Shown here: one piece after another, positions 24,418 to 32,396 of the stretch
Layout: every line of letters starts with the position of its first letter
Position numbering within the stretch: the first letter of the stretch is position 1
Source of the DNA: UBA7239 sp964509075
GTDB lineage: Bacteria; Pseudomonadota; Gammaproteobacteria; Pseudomonadales; UBA7239
Assembly (NCBI GenBank): GCA_964509075.1
Contig: CAZDWC010000002.1
Coordinates: 62,001-126,000, forward strand
DNA: 64,000 bases
Reading direction: 5' to 3'
Translations under genes and position numbers: made by a program
The notes under the pieces: generated by a model
Told to the model about the DNA's origin: nothing
Database searches by the model: none
Seen by the model: only the letters and a program-made list of their open reading frames with translations

Positions 24418-24431
24418 TTGATGCGGATCAA
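24418..24431. promoter_or_regulatory. FNR/Anr-type site TTGAT-N4-ATCAA
   Basis: TTGATGCGGATCAA is a perfect match to the FNR/Anr consensus TTGAT-N4-ATCAA. Its centre is about 60 bp upstream of the inferred transcription start, close to the -61.5 class I activation position known for FNR/CRP regulators. It lies just after the lpd stop codon. Confidence 0.68.
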
Positions 24432-24437
24432 GCCGTT

Positions 24438-25877
24438 TCAGCGTTTCTTCTTGTTGGCCACATGAATCGCATGGCCATTCACTGCCAGAGCGGCCTCATG
24501 CACGCATTCCGACAAGGTCGGGTGGCCGAACACCATCATGCCCAGATCTTCAGCTGTAGCACCGAATTCCATGGCAATCGCCACTTGCTGCACCAGATCG
24601 GCAGCATTCGGGCCGACGATGTGGCAACCGAGAATGCGATCCGTCTGTTCATCGGCAATGATCTTGACCAAGCCTGTGCTGTCATTGGCCGCCAACGCGC
24701 GACCCGATGCCGCAAACGGGAACATACCCACTTTGCAGGCATCACCACTCGCCTTGACCTGCTCCTCGGTCTTGCCCACAGCCGCCACTTCCGGATGCGT
24801 ATAGATCACGCTGGGTACCACGTCATAATTCATCTGTGCCTTGTGACCGGCGATACGCTCGGCCACCATTACCCCCTCTTCCGAGGCCTTGTGCGCCAGC
24901 ATCGGCCCGCGCACCAGATCGCCAATCGCCCAGATGCCGGGCGCGTCCGTGGCACAGAAATCATTCACATGGATACGACCGCGCTCATCCAGCTGCACAC
25001 CACTGTCGGCAGCAAAAAGATTTTCGGTATTCGGGCGGCGGCCGACGCAAACAATCAGCCGATCGAAAGTCTCCATCTGCTCATTGCCGTCCTTGTCGCT
25101 GTAGCGCACCTGCACCTGTTGGTCCTTCACTTCAGCACCCAGTACGCGGCAACTCAGGCGAATATCCAAGCCCTGCCGTCCCAGCGTTTTTTTCGTTTCC
25201 TTGGCGATGAATTGATCCATGCTCGCCAGAAATGTATCCAGCGCTTCAAGCAACACCACTTCACTGCCCAAACGTTTCCACACACTGCCGAGTTCCAGAC
25301 CGATGACACCGGCACCGATGATGCCTAACCGTTTCGGCACTGATGTGAATTCCAGCGCACCGGTACTGTCGACGATGTACTCGCCGTCCTGCTTCGCAAT
25401 CGGGATCTGGATGGAGCTGGAGCCGGCAGCGAGCACAACATGGTTCGCTTCGTAAATGGTTTCTGCACCGGCTTCATCGGTGACAGTCACACGTTTTTGC
25501 GCCAGCAATTTTCCCGAACCTTTGATGTGCGTAACACCATTGGCCTTGAACAACTGCGAAATGCCTCCGGTGAGTTGTTTGACGATATCGTCCTTGCGCT
25601 GGATCATCACCGGCACGTCGATTTTCACATCACCAGTACTGATGCCGTGTACCGCCAATGCTTCATGTGCTTCGTGATATTTGTAGGAGCTGTCGAGCAG
25701 CGCCTTGGATGGAATGCAACCGACATTGAGACAGGTGCCACCCAGCGTCGCCTTGCCGTCCTTGCCTTTCATTTTTTCCACACAGGCAACTTTCAACCCG
25801 AGTTGCGCCGCGCGAATAGCGCCAACATAACCACCGGGGCCACCGCCGATAAACATCACATCAAATTGTTCACTCAT
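24438..25877 (-). CDS. lpdA: Dihydrolipoyl dehydrogenase (E3)
   Basis: E3 reoxidises the dihydrolipoyl groups of the 2-oxoglutarate dehydrogenase complex with NAD+. The 479-residue product has FIGGGPGGYVGAIRAAQLG (FAD), the redox disulfide GGTCLNVGCIPSKALL, GIIGAGVIGLELGSVWKRLG (NAD) and the C-terminal dimer/active-site HPTLSECVHEA. ATG 25877 is used rather than the GTG directly before it. It is separated from sucB by an 83-bp spacer that holds a palindromic repeat. Confidence 0.96.
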   Translation of the reverse strand: MSEQFDVMFIGGGPGGYVGAIRAAQLGLKVACVEKMKGKDGKATLGGTCLNVGCIPSKALLDSSYKYHEAHEALAVHGISTGDVKIDVPVMIQRKDDIVKQLTGGISQLFKANGVTHIKGSGKLLAQKRVTVTDEAGAETIYEANHVVLAAGSSSIQIPIAKQDGEYIVDSTGALEFTSVPKRLGIIGAGVIGLELGSVWKRLGSEVVLLEALDTFLASMDQFIAKETKKTLGRQGLDIRLSCRVLGAEVKDQQVQVRYSDKDGNEQMETFDRLIVCVGRRPNTENLFAADSGVQLDERGRIHVNDFCATDAPGIWAIGDLVRGPMLAHKASEEGVMVAERIAGHKAQMNYDVVPSVIYTHPEVAAVGKTEEQVKASGDACKVGMFPFAASGRALAANDSTGLVKIIADEQTDRILGCHIVGPNAADLVQQVAIAMEFGATAEDLGMMVFGHPTLSECVHEAALAVNGHAIHVANKKKR

Positions 25878-25895
25878 CACTCTTTTCTCTGCGTA

Positions 25896-25956
25896 ACCCT
25901 CTCCCGCCCGGGGAGAGGGTGGCGCGTTTTCCGAAGGAAACGCGCCGGGTGAGGGG
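25896..25956. repeat. REP-like palindromic intergenic repeat
   Basis: Two adjacent hairpins lie between sucB and lpd. The first is a 10-bp stem ACCCTCTCCC/GGGAGAGGGT (25896-25905 with 25911-25920). The second is GGCGCGTTT/AAACGCGCC (25921-25929 with 25938-25946), followed by GGGTGAGGGG. The CCCTCTCC...GGGTGAGGG signature is typical of dispersed extragenic palindromes in many proteobacteria. It is the only copy I noticed in this window. Confidence 0.72.
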
Positions 25957-25960
25957 TCGT

Positions 25961-27148
25961 TCAGATTTCCAACAGAATCCGCGCCGGATCTTCAACCATA
26001 TCCTTGATTGTCACCAGGAATTGTACCGCATCCTTGCCATCAACCAGACGGTGATCATAGGTCAGCGCCAGATACATCATCGGCAGGATTTTCACTTCAC
26101 CATCCACTGCCATCGGCCGCTCCTGAATCTTGTGCATACCGAGAATCGCCGTCTGCGGAGGATTCAGAATCGGCGTGGACAGCAGCGAACCGAAGACGCC
26201 TCCATTGGTGATACTGAAAGTGCCGCCCGTGATTTCCTCGATACCCAGCTTGCCATCGCGCGCGCGAATACCGAAATCACGAATCTTGTTTTCTATATCA
26301 GCAATGCTGAGCACATCGGCATCTTTCAATACCGGCACCACCAGACCTTTATCGGTAGACACGGCAACACTGACATCCTGATAGCCGTGATACACCACAT
26401 CGTCGCCATCAATCGAGGCATTCACTGCTGGAAAGCGTTTCAATGCTTCGACCGCCGCTTTCACAAAAAACGACATGAAACCCAGACGTGTGCCATTGTG
26501 CGTTTTCTCAAACTGATCCTTGTATTTATCACGCAGGCGCATCACCGGCTGCATGTTAACCTCGTTGAACGTAGTGAGCATGGCGGTGGTTTGCGACGCC
26601 ATCAACAAGCGTTCGGCAATGCGCGCGCGCAAGCGCGTCATCGGCACGCGTTTTTCCGGACGCGGGCCGCTGTAGATCACAGCTTCGCCATGCGCACTGA
26701 CCACCGCAGGTTTGGCTGCCACATTACCAGCCTGCTGCACATCCGCTTTCGTGACACGACCACCGGGGCCGGTACCGGCAATACTGCCGACATCAACCTC
26801 TTTCTCGCGCGCCAGTTTGCGTGCCGCAGGCCCCGCCGTGGCAGCTGTATTTTTTTCTGTCGACACTGCAACAGCTGCTTCCTGTTTTTCCGCAACAGAA
26901 GCGGCAACAGCACCTGCTGTGAACTGCGCAATGAGCTCATTGCTCATCACCACATCGCCCGCCTGTTTCAGAATGGCCGACAATGTGCCATCCGCTGGCG
27001 CCACCACTTCAAGCACCACCTTGTCGGTTTCGATATCCACCAGCAATTCATCGCGCGCAACAGCTTCGCCCGGCTGTTTATGCCAGGTGGCGATGGTGCC
27101 GTTAGGAACGGATTCCGGAAATTGCGGTGCCTTGATTTCAATAGCCAT
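25961..27148 (-). CDS. sucB: Dihydrolipoyllysine-residue succinyltransferase (E2, SucB)
   Basis: The E2 core of 2-oxoglutarate dehydrogenase. The lipoyl domain is at the N-terminus (DIETDKVVLEVVAP, lipoylated Lys), followed by an Ala/Thr-rich linker, the peripheral E3/E1-binding domain (KLAREKEVDVGSIAGTGPGGRVTKADV) and the catalytic acyltransferase domain with TYDHRLVDG near the C-terminus. From ATG 27148 the product has 395 residues. A TTG two codons upstream (27154) is better spaced to GAGGA and could be the true start. It lies 30 bp after sucA. Confidence 0.96.
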   Translation of the reverse strand: MAIEIKAPQFPESVPNGTIATWHKQPGEAVARDELLVDIETDKVVLEVVAPADGTLSAILKQAGDVVMSNELIAQFTAGAVAASVAEKQEAAVAVSTEKNTAATAGPAARKLAREKEVDVGSIAGTGPGGRVTKADVQQAGNVAAKPAVVSAHGEAVIYSGPRPEKRVPMTRLRARIAERLLMASQTTAMLTTFNEVNMQPVMRLRDKYKDQFEKTHNGTRLGFMSFFVKAAVEALKRFPAVNASIDGDDVVYHGYQDVSVAVSTDKGLVVPVLKDADVLSIADIENKIRDFGIRARDGKLGIEEITGGTFSITNGGVFGSLLSTPILNPPQTAILGMHKIQERPMAVDGEVKILPMMYLALTYDHRLVDGKDAVQFLVTIKDMVEDPARILLEI

Positions 27149-27178
27149 ATTCAATGCTTTCCTCAGTTGATCGTCAGC

Positions 27179-30040
27179 TCAGTTGATCGTCAGCGCTTCA
27201 TTGACGAAACGCTCCTGTTCTTCAAGATGCAATGACATATAACCCGCTGCAGGCGCAGCCGATGCGGCGCGACCGATATAACGCGGCACCGCTTGCGGCA
27301 TAACGCTGTGCAATACCCGGCGCATGTGGTGCTGGCTGCTGTACCACACGCCCTGGTTCATCGGTTCTTCCTGACACCAGGCCAATTCGGTAGCGGCAGT
27401 GTAACGCTGCAATACTGCCAACAGTGCTTCTTCCGGAAATGGATACAACTGCTCAAGGCGAATCAGCGCTACATTGTCGATGCCACGCGCCATGCGCGCT
27501 TCCAGCAAGTGGTAGTACACTTTGCCACTGCACACAATCACGCGCTGGACTTTTTCAGCCTGTACACCTGCATCATCGATCACCAGCTGAAAACTGCCGG
27601 TTGCCAGTTCGTCGATGGTCGATACGGCAAGCTTGTGGCGCAACAACCATTTCGGACTCATGACAATCAGCGGCCGACGCATCGGGCGTATCGCCTGCCT
27701 ACGCAATAAATGGAAAATCTGCGCCGGCGTTGTCGGGCAAACAACCTGGATATTGTGCTGCGCGCACAATTGCATGTAACGCTCAAGACGCGCCGACGAA
27801 TGTTCCGGCCCCTGGCCTTCATAGCCGTGAGGCAACAACATCGTCAAACCGCACAGACGTCCCCATTTCTGTTCGCCACTGGTGATGAACTGGTCAATCA
27901 CCACTTGTGCACCGTTGGCGAAATCACCGAATTGCGCCTCCCAGATCACCAGCGCATTCGGCGCCGTGGTCGCATAACCGTATTCAAACGCGAGTACCGC
28001 TTCTTCCGACAGTAACGAATCTGCAATATCAAACGGCGCCTGCTGATCTGAAATATTCTGCAGCGGCACAAAAGCACTGCCATCTTTCTGGCTGTGCAAC
28101 ACCGCATGTCGATGCGAGAACGTGCCACGACCCACATCCTGCCCGGTCAAGCGTACGCGATGGCCTTGGTCAACCAGCGTGGCATAAGCGAGCAATTCCG
28201 CCATACCCCAGTTGAGTTCCATGCTGCCGGCTGCCATCAAACGGCGATCGTCGTAGATTTTTTCCACCTGCTTCTGCACCACCACACCATCCGGTACGGT
28301 ACAGATTTTCTTGCCAATGGCCTGCAGGCGCACGAGATCAAACCCGGTATTGGCCGGCGTTTTCCAGTCGTGCCCCAGATACGGCGTCCAGTCGACAAAC
28401 AGACTGCTGTCCGGTTCTTTCGCCAGCGCCATCGCCACATGCTCGCCTTTGTCGAGCGCATCGCGATAATTGTTGACCAGTGTTTCCGCTTCCGCAGCAC
28501 TAATCACCCCTTCACTAACCAGACGCTCAGCATACAGGGCGCGCGTGGTTTTGTGCTTGCGAATTTTTTCGTACATCAATGGCTGCGTGCCGGATGGCTC
28601 GTCAGTTTCGTTGTGACCACGACGGCGATAACACACGAGATCGATCACCACATCCTTCCTGAATGCATAGCGGTAATCCAGCGCCAGCCTCGTCACAAAC
28701 AACACCGCTTCCGGATCATCGCCATTCACGTGAAAGATCGGTGCCTGCACCATTTTCGCGATATCGGTGCAATATTCTGTCGAACGCGCGTCCTCGCGTT
28801 TGTTGGTGGTAAATCCTACCTGGTTGTTGACGACGATATGCACGGTGCCACCGGTTTTGTAGGCGCGCGTCTGTGACATCTGGAAGGTTTCCATCACCAC
28901 ACCCTGCCCGGCAAATGCAGCGTCGCCGTGCATGATAATCGGCACCACGGTGTTACCGGTTTTATCCTGCCGACGATCCTGCCGTGCGCGCACCGAGCCT
29001 TCCACCACCGGTGAAACAATTTCCAGATGCGAGGGATTGAACGCCATCGCCAGATGCAGTTCACCGCCCGCCGTCATCACATTAGACGAAAACCCCTGAT
29101 GGTATTTGACATCACCCGAGGTGCTGACCAGATGCTTGCCTTCAAATTCATCAAACAACTCGCGCGGATTTTTTCCCAGAATATTCACCAGCACGTTCAG
29201 GCGACCGCGATGCGGCATGCCGATCACCACCTCCTTGGCGCCGTAACCACCGGCGCGCTGGATCAGCTCATTGAGCATCGGGATCAAGCTCTCGCCGCCT
29301 TCGAGACCGAAACGCTTGGTGCCGGGAAACTTGCTGTCGAGATGGCGCTCAAGGCCTTCACCTGCCGTCAACCGCTCCAGCAGCGATTTGCGTGTGGCCG
29401 CATCGTACCTGGGTTGCGAACGCACGCTTTCCAGACGCTGTTGTATCCACTGTTTTTCGGTGAGATCGGTGATGTGTGAAATTTCCGTGCCTACATGGTG
29501 GCACCAGGTCTGTTCCAGTGCGGCAATGATGTCGCGCAATGGCGCTTCTTCCACACCGATAAAACAACTGCCGACCTGAAACACGGTGTCGAGATCGGCA
29601 TCAGACAAACCGTGAAAAGACAGGTCGAGATCCGCCACGCGCTCACGCGGCATCAAACCCAGCGGATCCAGCTGCGCGCGCTGATGGCCACGGGAGCGGT
29701 AGGAACTGATCAAGGCCAACACCTTGACCTGTTTGCGTTCATGTTCGATGTCGACACCACCGGCACCCGGCTGCACCAGCGGGCGCGTGCGATGCTTGCC
29801 GATCAATTCAAAATGCCTCACCACGGGACGATGTGGCACATCCTGCGTCACCGTGCCAGGCACACGCGGCAATGTCTCGAAGAAAGCACGCCAGTCTCCC
29901 GGCAACTGGTTGGGCTCGGTGAGCCAGGTCTCGTAAAGACCCTCTATATAGTCCGCATTGGCTCCCGACACCTGTGACGAGCGCCACCAGTCCTGCATCG
30001 ACTGCGGTTCGCGGCTCACCTGCCCTTCCGGTTTTGACAT
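27179..30040 (-). CDS. sucA: 2-oxoglutarate dehydrogenase E1 component SucA
   Basis: The thiamine-diphosphate-dependent E1 subunit that decarboxylates 2-oxoglutarate. The 953-residue product starts with the helical QDWWRSSQVSGANADYIEGLYETWL segment and contains GMPHRGRLNVLVN, GDAAFAGQGVVMETFQMS (ThDP-binding), RRRGHNETDEPSGTQP and VDQGHRVRLTGQDVGRGTFSHRHAV. ATG 30040 with GAGGTG upstream is chosen over an open frame extending 18 codons further. The 217 bp upstream probably hold the suc promoter; sdh genes, often adjacent, are absent. Confidence 0.97.
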   Translation of the reverse strand: MSKPEGQVSREPQSMQDWWRSSQVSGANADYIEGLYETWLTEPNQLPGDWRAFFETLPRVPGTVTQDVPHRPVVRHFELIGKHRTRPLVQPGAGGVDIEHERKQVKVLALISSYRSRGHQRAQLDPLGLMPRERVADLDLSFHGLSDADLDTVFQVGSCFIGVEEAPLRDIIAALEQTWCHHVGTEISHITDLTEKQWIQQRLESVRSQPRYDAATRKSLLERLTAGEGLERHLDSKFPGTKRFGLEGGESLIPMLNELIQRAGGYGAKEVVIGMPHRGRLNVLVNILGKNPRELFDEFEGKHLVSTSGDVKYHQGFSSNVMTAGGELHLAMAFNPSHLEIVSPVVEGSVRARQDRRQDKTGNTVVPIIMHGDAAFAGQGVVMETFQMSQTRAYKTGGTVHIVVNNQVGFTTNKREDARSTEYCTDIAKMVQAPIFHVNGDDPEAVLFVTRLALDYRYAFRKDVVIDLVCYRRRGHNETDEPSGTQPLMYEKIRKHKTTRALYAERLVSEGVISAAEAETLVNNYRDALDKGEHVAMALAKEPDSSLFVDWTPYLGHDWKTPANTGFDLVRLQAIGKKICTVPDGVVVQKQVEKIYDDRRLMAAGSMELNWGMAELLAYATLVDQGHRVRLTGQDVGRGTFSHRHAVLHSQKDGSAFVPLQNISDQQAPFDIADSLLSEEAVLAFEYGYATTAPNALVIWEAQFGDFANGAQVVIDQFITSGEQKWGRLCGLTMLLPHGYEGQGPEHSSARLERYMQLCAQHNIQVVCPTTPAQIFHLLRRQAIRPMRRPLIVMSPKWLLRHKLAVSTIDELATGSFQLVIDDAGVQAEKVQRVIVCSGKVYYHLLEARMARGIDNVALIRLEQLYPFPEEALLAVLQRYTAATELAWCQEEPMNQGVWYSSQHHMRRVLHSVMPQAVPRYIGRAASAAPAAGYMSLHLEEQERFVNEALTIN

Positions 30041-30257
30041 ACAACACACCTCACTCTCTTGCGCGTTGCCAGCAATAATCGTGCACAAATGCATATTGCC
30101 GACGCGGTTTACCTGTCAGTGTAGACTTTTATGGCAGGAAGGAAATCAAGGCCCCATAAAGGCGCACAAAGACAGCAGCAAGCACATCCAGTGTGCATGT
30201 ATGGCGTGCACATCAGGCATATGCGCTGTTTTGTAGCATGACAAGGAACCTTGGACG

Positions 30258-31334
30258 CTATTCACCTCGAATCACAAACGCCTGCAGATTCGCCTGCGAC
30301 AGCAGATGTGCCGCCAGCTCGCTGCGCTTGCCACCTTCCTGGCTGACAAAGTACAGGGCCTGGCTGTCCAGTGTCGGAATCACGGCACGCAATTCACGGC
30401 AGGGAATATTGCGGCTGTTGGGCGAAGGCGCATGATCGAATTCTTCCTTTGAGCGCACATCCACCAGCACGCACTGGGTGCCGCGCTTCATCAAGTGTTT
30501 GCCCACGTCTTCCGTGGAAATGTATTTCACCACCGGATCCTGCAGCAGACTGTGGAAATCCTCGCGACCGAGGCGGCCGACAACGCCATCCGACGTCATC
30601 ACCACCGATGCTGAACGCGGTGCGCCCGACACCAGCGCATCCTCGCCGAAGTAATTGCCTGCCACGAGCTCAACTGGCGCAGTATCGGGACGATCCTCGA
30701 ACACAACTTTCGCTGCGCCGTGAATCAACACATAGAAATAGAAACCCTCGTCACCTTGATGAATCAGCACTTCGTCCTTGCGCACATCCACGCGCTCGAA
30801 CAGCGCAAATACCCGCGAGATGTTGGCCGGCGGCAAATTGAAAAACAGCGGGGAAGCCAGCAGTGACGACATCCAGTCATTGTCGTCTTCCACTTCTTCC
30901 ACCGCAGCTACAGCAGCAGGCGACACCGCCGGCTGTTCGACGGCCACCGTATCGGCCTGCATCCACGCCAGGGCAGTGTCCAGCAAATCAGCTTCCACAG
31001 ATAACAGGTGACCCGCATCCGCAACAGTCACATCCACGTCATCCGGCAACAGGGGGCCGATATCAAACAGCGCAATGTCATCGTTGCTGTCGAGCTGCTT
31101 GCGCGAGAGCAAGCCGGTCTTGAAAGCGAGCCTGCCCTTGAGCAGGAAGTAATAGCGCGAGCGGTTGAGCTTGCCCTTGAAAACCGTATCGCCTTTATTG
31201 AACTCAACAATCTCGCTGGCGAAAATCACCTGCTTTCGATACTTGTCGTTGAGTTCATTGAAGGGCTTGTGGTTCTTGAGGGTGTTGGCGTTGACACCCA
31301 GGCGGATGAAGCGGGAGAGGCTGACCGTGCTCAT
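30258..31334 (-). CDS. Cyclic-nucleotide-binding and rhodanese domain protein
   Basis: A 358-residue soluble protein with an N-terminal degenerate cyclic-nucleotide-binding-like beta-roll (about 25-125), an acidic/Ala linker, a second cNMP domain (about 155-270) with a well-preserved phosphate-binding cassette FGEDALVSGAPRSASV, and a C-terminal rhodanese domain (about 275-358). The rhodanese active-site loop reads SQEGGKRS, with Ser331 where the catalytic Cys is expected, so sulfurtransferase activity is unlikely. No DNA-binding or output domain is seen. It could be a cAMP-responsive scaffold. It lies between secF and sucA on the same strand. Confidence 0.86.
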   Translation of the reverse strand: MSTVSLSRFIRLGVNANTLKNHKPFNELNDKYRKQVIFASEIVEFNKGDTVFKGKLNRSRYYFLLKGRLAFKTGLLSRKQLDSNDDIALFDIGPLLPDDVDVTVADAGHLLSVEADLLDTALAWMQADTVAVEQPAVSPAAVAAVEEVEDDNDWMSSLLASPLFFNLPPANISRVFALFERVDVRKDEVLIHQGDEGFYFYVLIHGAAKVVFEDRPDTAPVELVAGNYFGEDALVSGAPRSASVVMTSDGVVGRLGREDFHSLLQDPVVKYISTEDVGKHLMKRGTQCVLVDVRSKEEFDHAPSPNSRNIPCRELRAVIPTLDSQALYFVSQEGGKRSELAAHLLSQANLQAFVIRGE

Positions 31335-31390
31335 GGCAAATCCTTGCGGGACAATGCGCCAATTCTCGGCCTATAGCGGGTCACAGACAA

Positions 31391-31413
31391 GCACCCGGCG
31401 CAATGCCGGATGC
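31391..31413 (-). terminator. Possible weak terminator after secF
   Basis: A nine-position stem with one mismatch (GCATCCGGC/GCCGGGTGC on the minus strand) and a five-base loop, followed by a T-containing but interrupted stretch. It lies 21 bp after the secF stop and may only attenuate read-through into the cNMP-rhodanese gene. Confidence 0.4.
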
Positions 31414-31433
31414 TGATTTGTGCAGTATCGCCC

Positions 31434-32384
31434 TCAGGGCAGCTCGATACCCTGCTCCGCCTCGCCCTCGCCTTCCCGCACCGGAGGCAGGAAGTTCTCG
31501 CGTGACACACCCAGCCACATGGCCAGCGGCGATGCCACCAGCACCGACGAATAAATACCGAAGAGAATGCCGATGGTCAGTGCCAGTGCGAAGTAATGCA
31601 GTGTCTCGCCACCGAAAATCAGCATGGACAACACCATCATCTCGGTACAGCCGTGCGTGATGATGGTTCTTGAAATGGTGCTGGTGATGGCGTGATCCAG
31701 TACCTGCGGCGTGGTCAGCCCGCGCTGACCGCGAAACGTTTCGCGCACACGGTCAAACACCACCACCGATTCATTGACCGAATAACCGAGCACCGCCAGC
31801 ACGGCCGCCAGCACCGACAACGAGAATTCCCAACGGAAAAAAGCAAAGAAGCCGAGAATGATCACCACGTCGTGCAAGTTGGCGAGTATCGCTGCCACCG
31901 AGAAGCGCCATTCGAAACGCATGGACAGATAGATGACGATGCCCACCACCACCAGCAACAACGCCAGTGCACCATTCTCTGCCAGCTCATGACCTACCTG
32001 CGGGCCGACAAACTCCACGCGCTGCAGATTGGCACCCGGCGCGCCGGCATTAAGTGCTGTCATCACGCGCTCGCCTTCCTGAGCCGCCGACTGTTGGCTG
32101 GCATCCAGCGGCACGCGGATCAGCACATCCTCCGGCGAACCGAAATTCTGCACCAGAAAATCATTGAATCCGGCACCATCCAGCGAACTGCGAATCTTTT
32201 CCAGATCTGCCGGCTGTTGATAATGCACTTCTACCAGTGTGCCGCCAGTAAATTCCACCGACAGATGCAGGCCGCGCGTGATGAGAAAAAACACCGCAAG
32301 AAAAAAAGTGGCCAGCGACAGCACATTGAACACCAGTGCATGGCGCATGAAAGGAATGTCTTTCTGGATACGGAAAAATTCCAT
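31434..32384 (-). CDS. secF: Protein translocase subunit SecF
   Basis: SecF is a six-helix RND-type inner-membrane protein that, with SecD, uses the proton gradient to pull proteins through SecYEG. The 316-residue product has SVEFTGGTLVEV in the first periplasmic region, then GIVIYLSMRFEWRFSVAAILANLHDV and GYSVNESVVVFDRVRE, the SecF hallmark in TM4. ATG 32384 has AGGA eight bases upstream. It starts 12 bp after secD. Confidence 0.97.
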   Translation of the reverse strand: MEFFRIQKDIPFMRHALVFNVLSLATFFLAVFFLITRGLHLSVEFTGGTLVEVHYQQPADLEKIRSSLDGAGFNDFLVQNFGSPEDVLIRVPLDASQQSAAQEGERVMTALNAGAPGANLQRVEFVGPQVGHELAENGALALLLVVVGIVIYLSMRFEWRFSVAAILANLHDVVIILGFFAFFRWEFSLSVLAAVLAVLGYSVNESVVVFDRVRETFRGQRGLTTPQVLDHAITSTISRTIITHGCTEMMVLSMLIFGGETLHYFALALTIGILFGIYSSVLVASPLAMWLGVSRENFLPPVREGEGEAEQGIELP

Positions 32385-32396
32385 GGCAATGTCCTC

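Noticed and set aside
25919..27235. A 438-codon open frame antisense to sucB
   Set aside because: The sense frame is a full E2 protein; the antisense product is a codon-bias artefact rich in His, Arg and Phe.
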